A DNA stretch of 64,000 nt from Pseudomonadota bacterium (GTDB taxonomy: Bacteria > Pseudomonadota > Alphaproteobacteria > Micropepsales > Micropepsaceae), in assembly GCA_021851325.1 (NCBI GenBank), contig JAJZDZ010000003.1:124001-188000 (forward strand). Reading direction: 5' to 3'. The notes under the pieces were generated by a model. The model did no database searches and was not told the origin of the DNA. It worked only from the letters and a program-made list of their open reading frames with translations. Positions 1-9,471 of this stretch are shown here, one piece after another (position 1 is the stretch's first letter; every line of letters starts with the position of its first letter). The position numbers and the translations under genes were made by a program.

Positions 1-43
1 TGAAAAGTAAAATGGGGAGATACTCCATCAAGAGCGCGTTCAT
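1..43 (-). CDS. nuoA: NADH-quinone oxidoreductase subunit A, N-terminal fragment (runs off the window)
   Basis: Only the first 14 codons are present, reading MNALLMEYLPILLF from an ATG at 43. This matches the usual start of the small membrane subunit NuoA of respiratory complex I: a short leader, then a Y-L-P-I motif opening the first membrane helix. A GAGGA ribosome site lies 8 nt upstream of the ATG. A nuo operon transcribed leftwards, beyond a tRNA-Asp gene on the same strand and near HU-lon-clpX, is a familiar alphaproteobacterial arrangement and supports the call. The fragment is very short, so the identification rests on this motif plus context. Confidence 0.65.
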   Translation of the reverse strand, partial: MNALLMEYLPILLF

Positions 44-270
44 TGCATGTTCCTCAGGCGGCCGTGAGGCCACAATGATCCAAAGGGATCTAGGTCATTT
101 CGCGGGCGCAGTATAGGCAGGACCAATGCGTACGCAACGCGCGGTTTAGCGCAAGATTCGTAAGAGGGACAAAGGTTTTCTTGCAGCGTCGCGCGGGATA
201 CGCGAACGGTTCTCACTATCGACCTTACGCATGCGACAGGATTGCGATGCCATCATCTCCCTAGGGAGGA

Positions 271-347
271 TGGCGGGAGCGACGGGGCTCGAACCCGCGA
301 CCTTCGGCGTGACAGGCCGACACTCTAACCAACTGAGCTACGCCCCC
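271..347 (-). tRNA. tRNA-Asp (anticodon GTC)
   Basis: On the minus strand the sequence folds as a full 77-nt cloverleaf. The 7-bp acceptor stem (GGGGGCG with CGCTCCC) has one G-T pair. The D arm starts TAGCTCAG, the anticodon loop carries GTC, and the T arm has the TTCGAGC loop. The discriminator base is G, as expected for tRNA-Asp, and the CCA end is encoded at 271-273. Confidence 0.95.
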
Positions 348-582
348 CGCGGCTCACCCCTCGTTTTGTAGCGAGGGACGCGCGAAAGAGCGCCCGTGTA
401 GGCTTCGCAGTGCTCCAAGTCAAGGCGCATCCGCAACCCCTTTAAGTAGCTGATCTAATTTTGCTGCCGGGGCCGCTCGGACTTCTGCACGCCCAAGCAA
501 CCTTGGCCTAACTTTGGCCACCGGCACGGGGGGCCATCCTGAAAAATGACCCAGTCCCTTCCCGACACGCCTACATTGCAGT

Positions 583-1002
583 TCACTGGACGAAATAGCC
601 GATTGGCCTCCACTTTCCGGCCACCCGGTCCATCGTCACGGTTTCACCAGCCTCAGCCTTATGGGCAAAATCGGTATGAAACCGGATCACTGCATAGTGA
701 CCATCCGGAACTCCCGGCAGGCTTCGCGCAAGCGTTTCGGTGGCTACCCGGCGCCCTAACACTTTACCAAACGGCAAGCGCGCCGTCCGAAGCGCGGCTG
801 TCCAGCCGGCAGCACTTATCTTGGCTTGAAAGAGAGGGGCGGCCTGTCTCCAGCTGGCCGCGTAGTGGCCGGCGTCAATAAGCCCCAGCCAATGTTCCGC
901 AGCCACCTCAGCCCGGTTTGAGTGGTCGGCGCTTGCCGGATCCGTGGCAAAAAGTGCCACCACGAGTGCTGCCGCTGTCAACAACATGGAAAACGATCGC
1001 AT
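583..1002 (-). CDS. exported DUF4019-type protein
   Basis: This is a 139-residue protein with a clear Sec signal peptide: a short basic start, a hydrophobic run over residues 5-19, and a likely cleavage after ASA at about residue 26. The rest (W-L-x-L-I-D-A-G-x-Y-x-x-S-W near residue 40, then a C-terminal beta-rich part ending G-K-W-R-P-I-G-Y-F-V) resembles DUF4019 proteins. These are small periplasmic proteins of unknown function. I chose the ATG at 1002 because a GGGGGG ribosome site sits 8 nt upstream; a further in-frame start at 1023 would put extra residues before the signal peptide. It stands alone between tRNA-Asp and an EF-hand lipoprotein. Confidence 0.7.
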   Translation of the reverse strand: MRSFSMLLTAAALVVALFATDPASADHSNRAEVAAEHWLGLIDAGHYAASWRQAAPLFQAKISAAGWTAALRTARLPFGKVLGRRVATETLARSLPGVPDGHYAVIRFHTDFAHKAEAGETVTMDRVAGKWRPIGYFVQ

Positions 1003-1191
1003 CCGAATGCCCCCCAGACACACGTGATCGTAGCTTTATCCAGCCTGACATCGAACTGGAAGAAATTGCAAATTTAATATATGTAATAATGGGTTATCGG
1101 GAAAACCGAAGACCATATTTTCGCTGAAGGCGCGATCAATGTGCCGCCTTACCTTCCTCTCAAGGAAGACAATGCCGCGCCGCTTTCGCGA

Positions 1192-1644
1192 TCAGTCCCT
1201 GGGCAAGTCTATCCTAGGAATTGCGGGCTTGTTCGGCCTCCCCCGAAGTTCCTTGGCCGTAAGCACGCCGTCACCATTTTTGTCCAGCTCCTCAAACAGA
1301 GACAGTGGTTCGGCAGCAAATTCAGCAAAGGTAAGACAGCCGACGTGTTCCCAGTCAACCAAAGGGGTCGCACTGTGATTCGCCGCCCAGCGCTTGGCGT
1401 TGAGCTCCCTAACCTCTGCTGCGTCCAGGCATCCGGTATGATGTTTGTCGGCTGCATTGAATTCCGCATGCAGTCCTTCCTCAAGTTCTGCCAGCGTGAC
1501 CTTCCCATCATGGTTACGGTCATATTTCAGTAGCGCCAGACCCGGGGGTGGTCCGGGCATTACGGGGATGGGACCATAGTGGTCTGAGCTGGAACAGCCA
1601 GACAGAATAGATGCTGCAAGGGCAAGTATGGCGACACGACGCAT
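1192..1644 (-). CDS. EF-hand lipoprotein
   Basis: The 150-residue product starts with a lipoprotein signal peptide (MRRVAILALAAS then lipobox L-S-G-C at residues 14-17), so the mature protein is probably membrane-anchored in the periplasm. Two canonical EF-hand loops are visible: DRNHDGKVTLAE near residue 45 and DKNGDGVLTAKE near residue 125. A degenerate third one (DKHHTGCLDAAE) lies near residue 70. Such proteins bind calcium. No partner is suggested by context. An in-frame extension upstream to 1764 adds 40 basic residues ahead of the signal peptide and was rejected; no strong ribosome site is visible at either start. Confidence 0.75.
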   Translation of the reverse strand: MRRVAILALAASILSGCSSSDHYGPIPVMPGPPPGLALLKYDRNHDGKVTLAELEEGLHAEFNAADKHHTGCLDAAEVRELNAKRWAANHSATPLVDWEHVGCLTFAEFAAEPLSLFEELDKNGDGVLTAKELRGRPNKPAIPRIDLPRD

Positions 1645-1898
1645 AGAGACACGAGGCCAGTAAGCCGGGCCCGGGTCAAGCCTGCCCCTGTCGCGAAGTG
1701 TACTTCGGACCTTTTCAGCCCAGGTTCCAGACGACCGTGGTTGTCGACGGCACCACCGCATCATGGCGCGCCAAGCTAGAGCGGTGGAGGTGGTTCAAGA
1801 CTGCAAGGCCTGGGTCAGTCCACTCAGGGACTTATCTCCTTTGGCGTGGACAATGTACGCTGGGATGAAGCCGGAAATGACGTTGCCGAACCGCAAAA

Positions 1899-1974
1899 TG
1901 GTGGGCGGTGACGGGTTCGAACCGCCGACCCTATCGGTGTAAACGATATGCTCTACCAGCTGAGCTAACCGCCC
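1899..1974 (-). tRNA. tRNA-Val (anticodon TAC)
   Basis: A 76-nt cloverleaf on the minus strand. The acceptor stem GGGCGGT pairs with ACCGCCC, the D arm is TAGCTCAG, the anticodon stem TATCG/CGATA encloses a loop with TAC, and the T loop is TTCGAAC. The discriminator base is A and CCA is encoded at 1899-1901. Confidence 0.95.
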
Positions 1975-2263
1975 GTGCGCAGCCTCATACACCAGAGATT
2001 TTGTATGGTCACCAACGAAAACTGGTTCTGCACCCCGAACACACGCTATCTACTCCTGATCTCTGGCCCCTGCAAATTTTCTGCCTACAGGAGTGTGATA
2101 GTATCAGGACCCGACGCGCTGGATACGTCATTTCCCCAGCGGCCCTACGCCTCCAAAATGGCAATAAAAAGCGGCAGCGTCGGGGTTCTGCGCGACACTG
2201 CCGCGGCCGCCCTGGCAGATATCGTCCCTCTCACCGCAAGGCGGTGCCGGACGATCTTCCGGA

Positions 2264-2539
2264 TCAGGAGTTAAGTAAATCCTTGAGCTGCTTTCCAGCC
2301 CGAAAGCGCGGCTGCTTAGAAGGCTTTATAGTAATTTCTTCACCGGTTTGGGGATTGCGCCCTTTGCCGCCGGCCCTCTCGGCCACGGCGAATACGCCAA
2401 ATCCTGTGAGCCTTACTTCGTCACCAGCCTTGAGGGCGTCAGCGATCAGGTCAAAAACGCCATCAACCGCCTTGGCGGCATCGGTCTTGCTGAGCCCCGC
2501 GCGTTCGGAAAGGTTCTGGCTGAGGTCATTCTTATTCAC
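2264..2539 (-). CDS. hup: DNA-binding protein HU
   Basis: A 91-residue histone-like HU protein that bends and compacts DNA. The sequence follows the family closely: N-K-N-D-L at the start, the dimer core L-T-G-F-G-V-F near residue 45, and the DNA-binding arm G-R-N-P-Q-T-G-E-E-I-T-I near residues 60-72, ending F-R-A-G-K-Q-L-K-D. The start is a GTG at 2539 with AAAGGAG 8 nt upstream; no ATG is available. It lies just downstream of lon on the same strand, with its own promoter and a hairpin between them. Confidence 0.93.
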   Translation of the reverse strand: MNKNDLSQNLSERAGLSKTDAAKAVDGVFDLIADALKAGDEVRLTGFGVFAVAERAGGKGRNPQTGEEITIKPSKQPRFRAGKQLKDLLNS

Positions 2540-2580
2540 GGCAGGAACTCCTTTGTTGCAATTTGCCCTCGTTGGCACTG

Positions 2581-2609
2581 AGTCTAGGGCCTTACCCCCT
2601 TTGGCCCAA
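2581..2609 (-). promoter_or_regulatory. candidate sigma-70 promoter of the HU gene
   Basis: Reading the minus strand, TTGGGC (2609-2604) and TAGACT (2586-2581) are separated by exactly 17 nt. They lie about 45 nt upstream of the HU GTG codon. Both hexamers are reasonable matches to TTGACA and TATAAT, but neither is perfect. Confidence 0.45.
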
Positions 2610-2646
2610 GGGCGAAATCCGACATAGCCAAAGAGAATTACGGTTA

Positions 2647-2670
2647 TCCGGGCGGCCGGGGCCGCCCGGA
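2647..2670 (-). terminator. candidate terminator hairpin downstream of lon
   Basis: A perfect 10-bp GC-rich inverted repeat (TCCGGGCGGC and its complement) with a 4-nt loop lies 36 nt beyond the lon stop codon. In the lon direction it is followed by ATAACCGTAATTCTCTTT, which is only weakly T-rich, so termination strength is uncertain. A second 7-bp hairpin (TCGGACA/TGTCCGA, 2680-2699) lies between it and the lon stop. Confidence 0.5.
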
Positions 2671-2705
2671 CAGTCATCCTCGGACACAAAGTTGTCCGAA
2701 CAGCA

Positions 2706-5144
2706 TTAATGAGCCAAACCTGCTGCGACGCCCTCAGCACTATCGGGCGGGGGCAGACTTCCCGGCTCGATGTCGGGCTCTTCCCAGGTAATGGGCTCAG
2801 GCTGACGCACGAGTGCGACCTTCAAGACTTCGTCGACCGTGGAAACCGGTATAATTTTTAGTCCTGTCTTCACGTTGTCGGGAATTTCGGCCAGATCCTT
2901 CTCGTTTTCCTGCGGGATCAGCACAGTTGTGATCCCTGCTCGCAGAGCAGCAAGAAGCTTTTCCTTTAATCCGCCAATGGGAAGCACGCGTCCCCGTAAC
3001 GTTACCTCGCCCGTCATCGCCACATCGCGCCGAACAGGAATCCCCGTAAGAACGGAGATAATAGAGGTTGCCATGGCAACACCTGCCGACGGACCATCTT
3101 TCGGAGTAGCCCCCTCTGGAACGTGCACATGGATATCACGCCGATCAAATAGCGGTGGCTTGATTCCGTAGCTCGTCGCCTTGGACCTGACAAATGACCT
3201 CGCCGCATCAATCGACTCTTTCATGACATCGCCGAGCTTGCCCGTGGTCTGCATGCGCCCCTTTCCTGGAAGCATCACAGATTCGATCTGAAGCGTATCA
3301 CCGCCCACTTCCGTCCAGGCCAGGCCTGTAACCACGCCTACCTGGTCTTCGCCTTCAATTTCACCAAAGCGAAATTTGCGAACACCAGCATAGTCTCCGA
3401 GGTTTTCCGGCGTTACGGTGAGGGCTGTGATCTTGCCCGAAACAATATCCTTAACGGCTTTACGCGTCAGATTGGCGATTTCGCGTTCAAGATTGCGTAC
3501 TCCTGCCTCGCGTGTGTAATAGCGAATTAAGTCACGCAACGCTGCGTCATTAATTTGCCACTCACCATCCTTGAGACCATGCGCCTTAACCTCTTTCGAG
3601 ATCAGGTGCCGCTTAGCAATTTCCACCTTCTCATCCTCCGTATATCCTGGAATACGGATGATCTCCATGCGGTCCATCAACGGTTGCGGCATGCGCAACG
3701 AGTTGGCGGTGGTGATGAACATTACGTCGGAAAGGTCAAAATCGACTTCGAGATAATGATCATTGAAGGTGTGATTCTGCTCCGGATCTAGTACCTCCAG
3801 TAATGCGCTCGAAGGATCTCCACGCCAATCTGCACCCAACTTGTCGATCTCATCGAGCAAAAAGAGCGGGTTTGACGACTTCGCCTTCTTCATGGACTGG
3901 ATAACCTTACCAGGCATGGAGCCGATATAAGTGCGACGATGACCGCGAATTTCGGCTTCGTCACGTACGCCGCCAAGGCTCATTCGAACATATTCGCGTC
4001 CGGTTGCCTTCGCAATCGAACGTGCCAAGCTGGTCTTGCCGACACCCGGCGGTCCCACCAGGCACAAGATCGGCCCCTTTATCTTTCCGGCGCGCTGCTG
4101 CACTGCCAGATATTCAAGAATGCGCTCTTTCACCTTGTCGAGACCATAATGATCGTCGTGCAAGATACCTTCTGCATGCTTGATGTCTTTTTTAATCTTG
4201 GATTTTTTCCCCCAAGGCAAACTTAACAACCAGTCGAGATAATTCCGCACGACGGTTGCTTCGGCACTCATCGGGCTCATCTGGCGCAGCTTCTTCATTT
4301 CCGCTTGCGCCTTTTCACGAGCTTCCTTGGAAAGCTTGGTCTTGCGAATCCGCTCATCAAGCTCATTGAGCTCATCGCGTCCTTCTTCGCCTTCGCCAAG
4401 TTCCTTCTGGATAGCCTTGAGTTGCTCGTTCAGATAATATTCGCGCTGGGTCTTCTCCATCTGACGCTTGACCCTACTACGGATCTTGCGTTCAACCTGC
4501 AGAACACCAATCTCCCCTTCGATTAGTGCGAGCACACGTTCCAGGCGCTCGGTAACATTCAGGGTCTCCAACAGCTGCTGGCGATCTGGAATCTTTACCG
4601 AGAGATGCGAGGCCACGGTGTCTGCAAGCTTGGCCGGGTCTTCTATCTGGGCAACGCTGGCCAGTGTTTCCGCCGGGACCTTCTTGTTTAGTTTGATATA
4701 CTGCTCGAAATTGGTTTTGACCGTTCGAACCAGCGCTTCGATTTCACGGGCATCTCCGCCGGTTTCCGGGATGTGCACTATCCGAGCCTGAAAAAAATCG
4801 CTGCGGTTTGTGAAGCCAACAACCTGTGCACGGCTTTTGCCCTCGACCAGAACACGTACCGTTTGATCAGGCAGCTTAAGAAGCTGGAGCACGGTTGCGA
4901 GGGTACCGACCGTATGCAGAGCTTCTGGCGTGGGATCATCATCCGCCGCCTGCTTCTGGGTTAAAAGCAATATCTGCTTCTCATCGTTCATTACCTCTTC
5001 CAGCGCCCGCACAGACTTCTCGCGACCTACGAAGAGAGGCACAATCATATGGGGGAACACGACGATGTCGCGTAGCGGCAGCACCGGTGCCAACTGGCCA
5101 CCAGCTTCTCCCTGAGATGTCGTCACAGCGTTGTCTTCAGACAT
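2706..5144 (-). CDS. lon: ATP-dependent protease Lon
   Basis: The 812-residue product is the cytosolic AAA+ serine protease that removes misfolded and short-lived regulatory proteins. The layout is complete. An N-terminal substrate-binding domain opens with the [20 protein letters not shown] signature and is followed by a coiled middle section. The AAA+ module has Walker [10 protein letters not shown] near residue 362 and a Walker B ending LLDEIDK. The C-terminal protease domain has the catalytic serine in DGPSAG near residue 687. The ATG at 5144 is preceded by GAGGAG. It stands between clpX and HU, the usual alphaproteobacterial order. A heat-shock-like promoter candidate lies about 110-140 nt upstream. 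Confidence 0.98.
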   Translation of the reverse strand: MSEDNAVTTSQGEAGGQLAPVLPLRDIVVFPHMIVPLFVGREKSVRALEEVMNDEKQILLLTQKQAADDDPTPEALHTVGTLATVLQLLKLPDQTVRVLVEGKSRAQVVGFTNRSDFFQARIVHIPETGGDAREIEALVRTVKTNFEQYIKLNKKVPAETLASVAQIEDPAKLADTVASHLSVKIPDRQQLLETLNVTERLERVLALIEGEIGVLQVERKIRSRVKRQMEKTQREYYLNEQLKAIQKELGEGEEGRDELNELDERIRKTKLSKEAREKAQAEMKKLRQMSPMSAEATVVRNYLDWLLSLPWGKKSKIKKDIKHAEGILHDDHYGLDKVKERILEYLAVQQRAGKIKGPILCLVGPPGVGKTSLARSIAKATGREYVRMSLGGVRDEAEIRGHRRTYIGSMPGKVIQSMKKAKSSNPLFLLDEIDKLGADWRGDPSSALLEVLDPEQNHTFNDHYLEVDFDLSDVMFITTANSLRMPQPLMDRMEIIRIPGYTEDEKVEIAKRHLISKEVKAHGLKDGEWQINDAALRDLIRYYTREAGVRNLEREIANLTRKAVKDIVSGKITALTVTPENLGDYAGVRKFRFGEIEGEDQVGVVTGLAWTEVGGDTLQIESVMLPGKGRMQTTGKLGDVMKESIDAARSFVRSKATSYGIKPPLFDRRDIHVHVPEGATPKDGPSAGVAMATSIISVLTGIPVRRDVAMTGEVTLRGRVLPIGGLKEKLLAALRAGITTVLIPQENEKDLAEIPDNVKTGLKIIPVSTVDEVLKVALVRQPEPITWEEPDIEPGSLPPPDSAEGVAAGLAH

Positions 5145-5481
5145 TAAATTTCTCCTCGCCGACCTGGTGGATCGGGAAATTTGGCTCAGCCCCCTAGGCT
5201 AGGCGGACCCGAGCGGATCATAGAGCCTCCCGAATGGGCCGACTCCGCTGCGTTAACGTGGCCCCCATGCGAGGCAGTTTCAAGGCATCGACAAGGCGTG
5301 GGCCCGATCTATTTGTTACACACCCTCTCGGGCACCGGGAACCTCGCGCCCACGGCTTCCGCTCCGTGTAACATCGGTTACGTTTGACACGCGACATTGG
5401 GTCACGACCTGGCACGGAACCCGCCGAGGACCACATAGCGGCCCCTTGGCACCCCGATTTCCACCATAGGTAGCGGATTGA
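5145..5481. other. clpX-lon intergenic region (337 bp), no gene seen
   Basis: No convincing coding frame is present between the clpX stop and the lon start. The region most likely holds the lon promoter and leader; the one recognisable signal is the heat-shock-like -35 element described separately. Confidence 0.5.
5256..5284 (-). promoter_or_regulatory. lon: possible sigma-32 (RpoH) promoter of lon
   Basis: On the minus strand CTTGAAA (5284-5278) matches the RpoH -35 consensus exactly. The -10 region about 15 nt on (GGCCACGT) matches CCCCATNT only partly. The position upstream of lon, a classic heat-shock gene, is what makes it credible. Confidence 0.3.
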
Positions 5482-6750
5482 TCAGCTAGCCGACTGCTCT
5501 CTGGCCTGCCCCTTGTCGGAGTAGGTATAGAGCGGGCGGGAGCCACCATCTACCACATCCCCGGTAATCACCACCTCCTGCACACCCTGCAAGGTCGGCA
5601 GTTCATACATGGTGTCGAGCAAAATGCCTTCCATGATCGAACGCAAGCCACGCGCACCGGTCTTGCGTGTGATCGCCCGGCGCGCAATGGCGTGCAAAGC
5701 TTCGTCCTGGAAGCGTAGCTTGACGCCTTCCATCTCAAACATGCGCTGGTACTGCTTTGCCAAAGCATTCTTCGGACGCGTCAGAATCTCGATCAGCGCT
5801 TCTTCCGTCAGATCACCCAATGTCGCCAACACCGGCAACCGACCGATGAATTCAGGAATGAGACCGAATTTCAGTAGGTCCTCGGGTTCAACCTCTCGCA
5901 AAATCTCGCCCGTGTCACGCTCGTCGGCGCCACGTACCTGGGCACCAAAGCCCATGGATGTTCCTTGAGTGCGAGACGAAATGATCTTGTCCAGACCAGC
6001 AAACGCTCCACCGCAGATAAAAAGGATATTGGTCGTGTCCACCTGCAGAAATTCCTGCTGGGGATGCTTGCGCCCCCCCTGCGGCGGCACAGAGGCAATG
6101 GTCCCTTCCATTATTTTGAGCAAGGCCTGCTGCACACCCTCGCCCGAAACATCGCGTGTAATTGAGGGATTGTCAGACTTGCGACTGATCTTATCCACTT
6201 CGTCAATATACACGATGCCACGCTGTGCCCGTTCGACATTATAATCTGCCGACTGAAGCAGTTTCAGAATAATATTTTCTACGTCCTCGCCAACATATCC
6301 GGCTTCGGTCAACGTGGTCGCATCGGCCATGGTAAACGGCACATCCAAAATTCGCGCCAGAGTTTGGGCGAGCAGGGTTTTGCCGCAGCCAGTCGGACCA
6401 ATCAGCATGATGTTTGATTTGGCCAGCTCGACATCACCATTCTTACCGCTAGCGTTAATGCGCTTGTAGTGATTGTGAACCGCAACCGACAGCACCTTCT
6501 TGGCATGGGCCTGACCGACCACATAATCATCCAGCACTTTAAAAATTTCCGCTGGAGACGGAACACCGTCGCGGCTCTTCATAAACGAGGTTTTGTTTTC
6601 CTCGCGAATGATCTCCATGCAGAGCTCAACGCATTCATCACAAATGAATACGGTTGGTCCCGCAATTAGCTTGCGAACCTCGTGCTGGCTCTTGCCACAG
6701 AAAGAACAATACAGCGTATTCTTTGATTCGCCGCCGTTCGATTTACTCAT
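5482..6750 (-). CDS. clpX: ClpX, ATPase subunit of the ClpXP protease
   Basis: A 422-residue AAA+ unfoldase that feeds substrates to ClpP. An N-terminal zinc-binding domain has cysteine pairs C15-x2-C18 and a second C-x2-C near residues 37-40. It is followed by Walker A GPTGCGKT near residue 120, the pore loop G-Y-V-G, Walker [11 protein letters not shown], and the C-terminal small domain with TGARGLRSI. Length and motifs match full-length ClpX. The ATG at 6750 has AGGAGAG 6 nt upstream. It follows clpP, with 183 bp between them. In alphaproteobacteria ClpXP drives cell-cycle proteolysis (for example of CtrA), which fits the ccrM and divK/pleD genes elsewhere in the window. Confidence 0.98.
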   Translation of the reverse strand: MSKSNGGESKNTLYCSFCGKSQHEVRKLIAGPTVFICDECVELCMEIIREENKTSFMKSRDGVPSPAEIFKVLDDYVVGQAHAKKVLSVAVHNHYKRINASGKNGDVELAKSNIMLIGPTGCGKTLLAQTLARILDVPFTMADATTLTEAGYVGEDVENIILKLLQSADYNVERAQRGIVYIDEVDKISRKSDNPSITRDVSGEGVQQALLKIMEGTIASVPPQGGRKHPQQEFLQVDTTNILFICGGAFAGLDKIISSRTQGTSMGFGAQVRGADERDTGEILREVEPEDLLKFGLIPEFIGRLPVLATLGDLTEEALIEILTRPKNALAKQYQRMFEMEGVKLRFQDEALHAIARRAITRKTGARGLRSIMEGILLDTMYELPTLQGVQEVVITGDVVDGGSRPLYTYSDKGQAREQSAS

Positions 6751-6933
6751 GGGCTCTCCTGGATGCCCTGCCCGCCGAAGCCGGCAGGTCCTGTTGCCAA
6801 ACCAAGGACCATCGCCCGGAGCGAGCGTCCACAGCTGGTTGACCCCTACCGCTCATATTCGACCACGATAGCCGCGATGGGATCAAGAATTGTTTAACTG
6901 GAGGATCCACGGGCATCCGGGTTTGTACCTAGC

Positions 6934-7563
6934 TCACGCGTCGCTGCCCGGCTCCGGCCGGCGCTCGAGGATCTGATCTATCAGGCCAAACGTCCGGGCC
7001 TCCTCGGCCATCATATAGGTATCCCGATCCAGCGCCTTTTCAACCGCCTCAACCGTCTGGCCGGTGTGGTGCGCGTAAATTTCGTTCAACCGCCGCTTCA
7101 ACTTGACAATTTCCTGGGCATGGCGGGCGATATCCGCAGCCTGACCATAATATGACGCCGACGGTTGATGCACCAAAATCCGTGCGTTGGGCAGGCAGAA
7201 GCGCATTCCCTTCTCGCCCGCACACAGTAAAAGTGATGCCGCACTGGCCGCTTGGCCGATACACAGGGTTGTGACGGCAGGACGGATATACTGCATCGTG
7301 TCATAGATCGCCAATCCGGCCGTAACCACCCCGCCTGGCGAATTGATATACATATGCACTTCCTTTTTGGGGTTTTCCGCCTCCAAAAAGAGCAACTGTG
7401 CCGTGATCAGACTGGCGCCGTAATCTTCAACCACCCCAGTAATGAAGATAATGCGCTCCTTAAGCAGGCGCGAATAGATGTCATAGGCCCGTTCGCCACG
7501 GGCCGTTTGCTCTACCACCATAGGTACGAGCGTGTTCATGTAGACGTCGCGGGGGTCTTGCAT
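6934..7563 (-). CDS. clpP: ClpP, proteolytic subunit of the Clp protease
   Basis: A 209-residue serine peptidase with the catalytic triad S107 (in GQAAS), H132 (in LVHQPS) and D181 (in DRDTYM), spaced as in characterised ClpP. I start it at the ATG at 7563 ([10 protein letters not shown]), which matches the alphaproteobacterial family N-terminus. The frame is open upstream to a TTG at 7623, but that TTG lies inside the likely -35 promoter element. Forms the ClpXP complex with the next gene. Confidence 0.96.
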   Translation of the reverse strand: MQDPRDVYMNTLVPMVVEQTARGERAYDIYSRLLKERIIFITGVVEDYGASLITAQLLFLEAENPKKEVHMYINSPGGVVTAGLAIYDTMQYIRPAVTTLCIGQAASAASLLLCAGEKGMRFCLPNARILVHQPSASYYGQAADIARHAQEIVKLKRRLNEIYAHHTGQTVEAVEKALDRDTYMMAEEARTFGLIDQILERRPEPGSDA

Positions 7564-7595
7564 GGATCCCGTATAGCCTTTCGATTCGTAAGCTG

Positions 7596-7623
7596 AGCCT
7601 AGAGCCAGCTTGTAGCCTGTCAA
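7596..7623 (-). promoter_or_regulatory. clpP: sigma-70 promoter of clpP
   Basis: TTGACA (7623-7618), a perfect -35, is followed after 16 nt by TAGGCT (7601-7596) on the minus strand. Transcription would start near 7588, leaving a leader of about 25 nt before the clpP ATG at 7563. This supports that ATG over the upstream TTG. Confidence 0.55.
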
Positions 7624-7804
7624 CTACCCTGAGCCTACCTCTACCCCATCCGAGGACCGTGGGTCGTAAGCCCTACCACTTGCCCCCAAAAGGCCTGTTG
7701 ATGCGACAAGGGCGCAGATACAACCCGGTCAGGCCTCGGCGAGCTGGAGGATCCGAGCCCCCACCCCAGTTTTCTTTAGTTCCAGAGCAGAGGCGCGCAG
7801 CGCT

Positions 7805-9169
7805 TTACTGCTGCTCCTTCAGCTTTTCTGCCGCCTCGTCAGGGTCAAGGAACAGTATTTCGCGGCTGACCGGACGCTCGTCGATCTGGGCAAGTTCCGC
7901 GATAAAGTCCACAACCTTCTCTTCGTAGATCGGTGCCCGCAATTCAGCCTGGGCGGCCGGATTCTGGGAATAGTACTGGAAAACCTGCTGCTCCTGGCCC
8001 GGAAATCTCCGTGCCTGGTCCATAACAGCACGATTAAGTTCCTCCTGGGAAACCTGAATTCCATTCTGTTCGCCAATACGGGCAAGGACCAACCCGAGCT
8101 TCACCCGGCGCTCGGCAATTGCACGGTACTCCGCCTTGAGTTCGTCCTCAGACTTGCCTTCCTCTTCTGCCGACTTGCCCTCGCGCTTAAGCTCGTCCTC
8201 TACCTGCTTCCAGATGGCGTTGAACTCGTTCTCCACCATGGTTGGCGGCAGCTCAAAATTGTGGGCCGTATCCAAAGCATCAAGAATACGGCGCTTGACG
8301 TGCACGCGGCTCGCGCGAGCATAGTCGCCCTTCATCTGCTCACGGACACGCTCCTTGAGGGTACCCAGAGAATCGAGCCCCAACTTCCTGGCCAGCTCAT
8401 CATCGATCGCGACCTCATCCGGCCGCTTGACCGCATGCACGGAGACGTCGAACTGGGCTGGCTTTCCGGCCAGCTTTTCCGAGCCATAGTCAGCCGGAAA
8501 GGTCACGTCCACAGTCCGCGTATCCCCCACTTTCGTACCGATCAGCTGATCTTCGAAACCGGGGATCAACTGGCCGGAACCCAACGTAAGCTGGAACCCT
8601 TCGGCTTTGCCGCCCTCGAATTCCTCGCCGTCGACCCGACCAACAAAATCTATAGTGACCTGATCGCCATTTTCGCTGCTTTCACCTTCGGCCCGGTCGG
8701 AATAGGTCCGCACCTGCTGGGCGAGGTTCTTGAGGGCATCATCGACATCCTCATCCGAAACCTTAGCGATAAGCTTTTCCACCTTGAGCTTGGCTGGATC
8801 AGCAATTTCAAATTCCGGCATCAGATCGATCTTGACGCTGAATTCAAGATCCGACTTGCCTTCTACCACCTGAGCTAGATCGCTCACCAGATCCGGGCGG
8901 GGCGGGAAGGCCGGCTTCAGCCCATGATCGGTTACCGCCTTTTGGACAGATTCCTGAACCGCAGCCTCGATGATTTCGCTCATCATCGACTTGCCATAAG
9001 TCTTCTTAAGAAATGAAACCGGGGCCTTGCCGGGACGAAATCCCTTCAAATGCACTTGCGGCTGCATTTCTGCGATGCGCCCTGACAGTCGCTCGTCGAG
9101 GTCCTTGGCACCGATCACGATGCGAAATTCTCGGCGCAGGTTTTCGTTAGCGGTCTCGGTGATCTGCAT
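7805..9169 (-). CDS. tig: trigger factor, ribosome-associated chaperone and prolyl isomerase
   Basis: A 454-residue three-domain protein. The N-terminal ribosome-binding domain carries the signature G-F-R-P-G-K-x-P near residue 45. The FKBP-type prolyl isomerase domain runs over about residues 150-245, with V-D-F-V-G-R-V-D-G. The C-terminal part is a helical chaperone arm that ends in an acidic/lysine-rich tail. Length is normal for the family. The ATG at 9169 is preceded by AGGAATAT. tig-clpP-clpX-lon on one strand is a widely conserved order for nascent-chain folding and protein turnover. Confidence 0.97.
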   Translation of the reverse strand: MQITETANENLRREFRIVIGAKDLDERLSGRIAEMQPQVHLKGFRPGKAPVSFLKKTYGKSMMSEIIEAAVQESVQKAVTDHGLKPAFPPRPDLVSDLAQVVEGKSDLEFSVKIDLMPEFEIADPAKLKVEKLIAKVSDEDVDDALKNLAQQVRTYSDRAEGESSENGDQVTIDFVGRVDGEEFEGGKAEGFQLTLGSGQLIPGFEDQLIGTKVGDTRTVDVTFPADYGSEKLAGKPAQFDVSVHAVKRPDEVAIDDELARKLGLDSLGTLKERVREQMKGDYARASRVHVKRRILDALDTAHNFELPPTMVENEFNAIWKQVEDELKREGKSAEEEGKSEDELKAEYRAIAERRVKLGLVLARIGEQNGIQVSQEELNRAVMDQARRFPGQEQQVFQYYSQNPAAQAELRAPIYEEKVVDFIAELAQIDERPVSREILFLDPDEAAEKLKEQQ

Positions 9170-9278
9170 GGGATATTCCTAAATCAGTCCTTGTTCGGCG
9201 GGCCGCACCACGGCCACGTCCTCGGTAGGCCACTCGTCGTCCGGATTACCAGCCATCGCCCGGCAGACGGACGTGGAC

Positions 9279-9363
9279 TGGTGCGGGCGGAGGGACTTGA
9301 ACCCCCACGACTTGCGCCACTGGAACCTAAATCCAGCGCGTCTACCAGTTCCGCCACGCCCGC
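9279..9363 (-). tRNA. tRNA-Leu (anticodon TAG)
   Basis: An 85-nt class II tRNA on the minus strand. The acceptor GCGGGCG pairs with CGCCCGC, the D arm starts TGGCGGAA, and the anticodon loop is TTTAGGT with TAG. It has a long variable arm and a T loop TTCAAGT. The discriminator base is A and CCA is encoded at 9279-9281. Confidence 0.95.
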
Positions 9364-9471
9364 GTCCGGGCACTCCCGGTGCAGCCCAGCGCCGGAAGGG
9401 CGCCCCTATAACAGGGCTTTCCCGCCCCCGCTAGGCCAAAGGCACCACCAGAGGCGAAATCCCTTGCCCGC

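Noticed and set aside
1141-1533. Plus-strand frame opposite the EF-hand lipoprotein
   Set aside because: The minus strand has a lipobox and canonical EF-hand loops; the plus frame has nothing recognisable.
2232-2246. 6-bp hairpin with a 3-nt loop downstream of HU as a terminator
   Set aside because: Followed by GAGAGGGACG with no T-run in the HU direction; too weak to call.
8261-8878. 205-codon plus-strand frame opposite trigger factor
   Set aside because: Antisense shadow of tig; no family match and no ribosome site.
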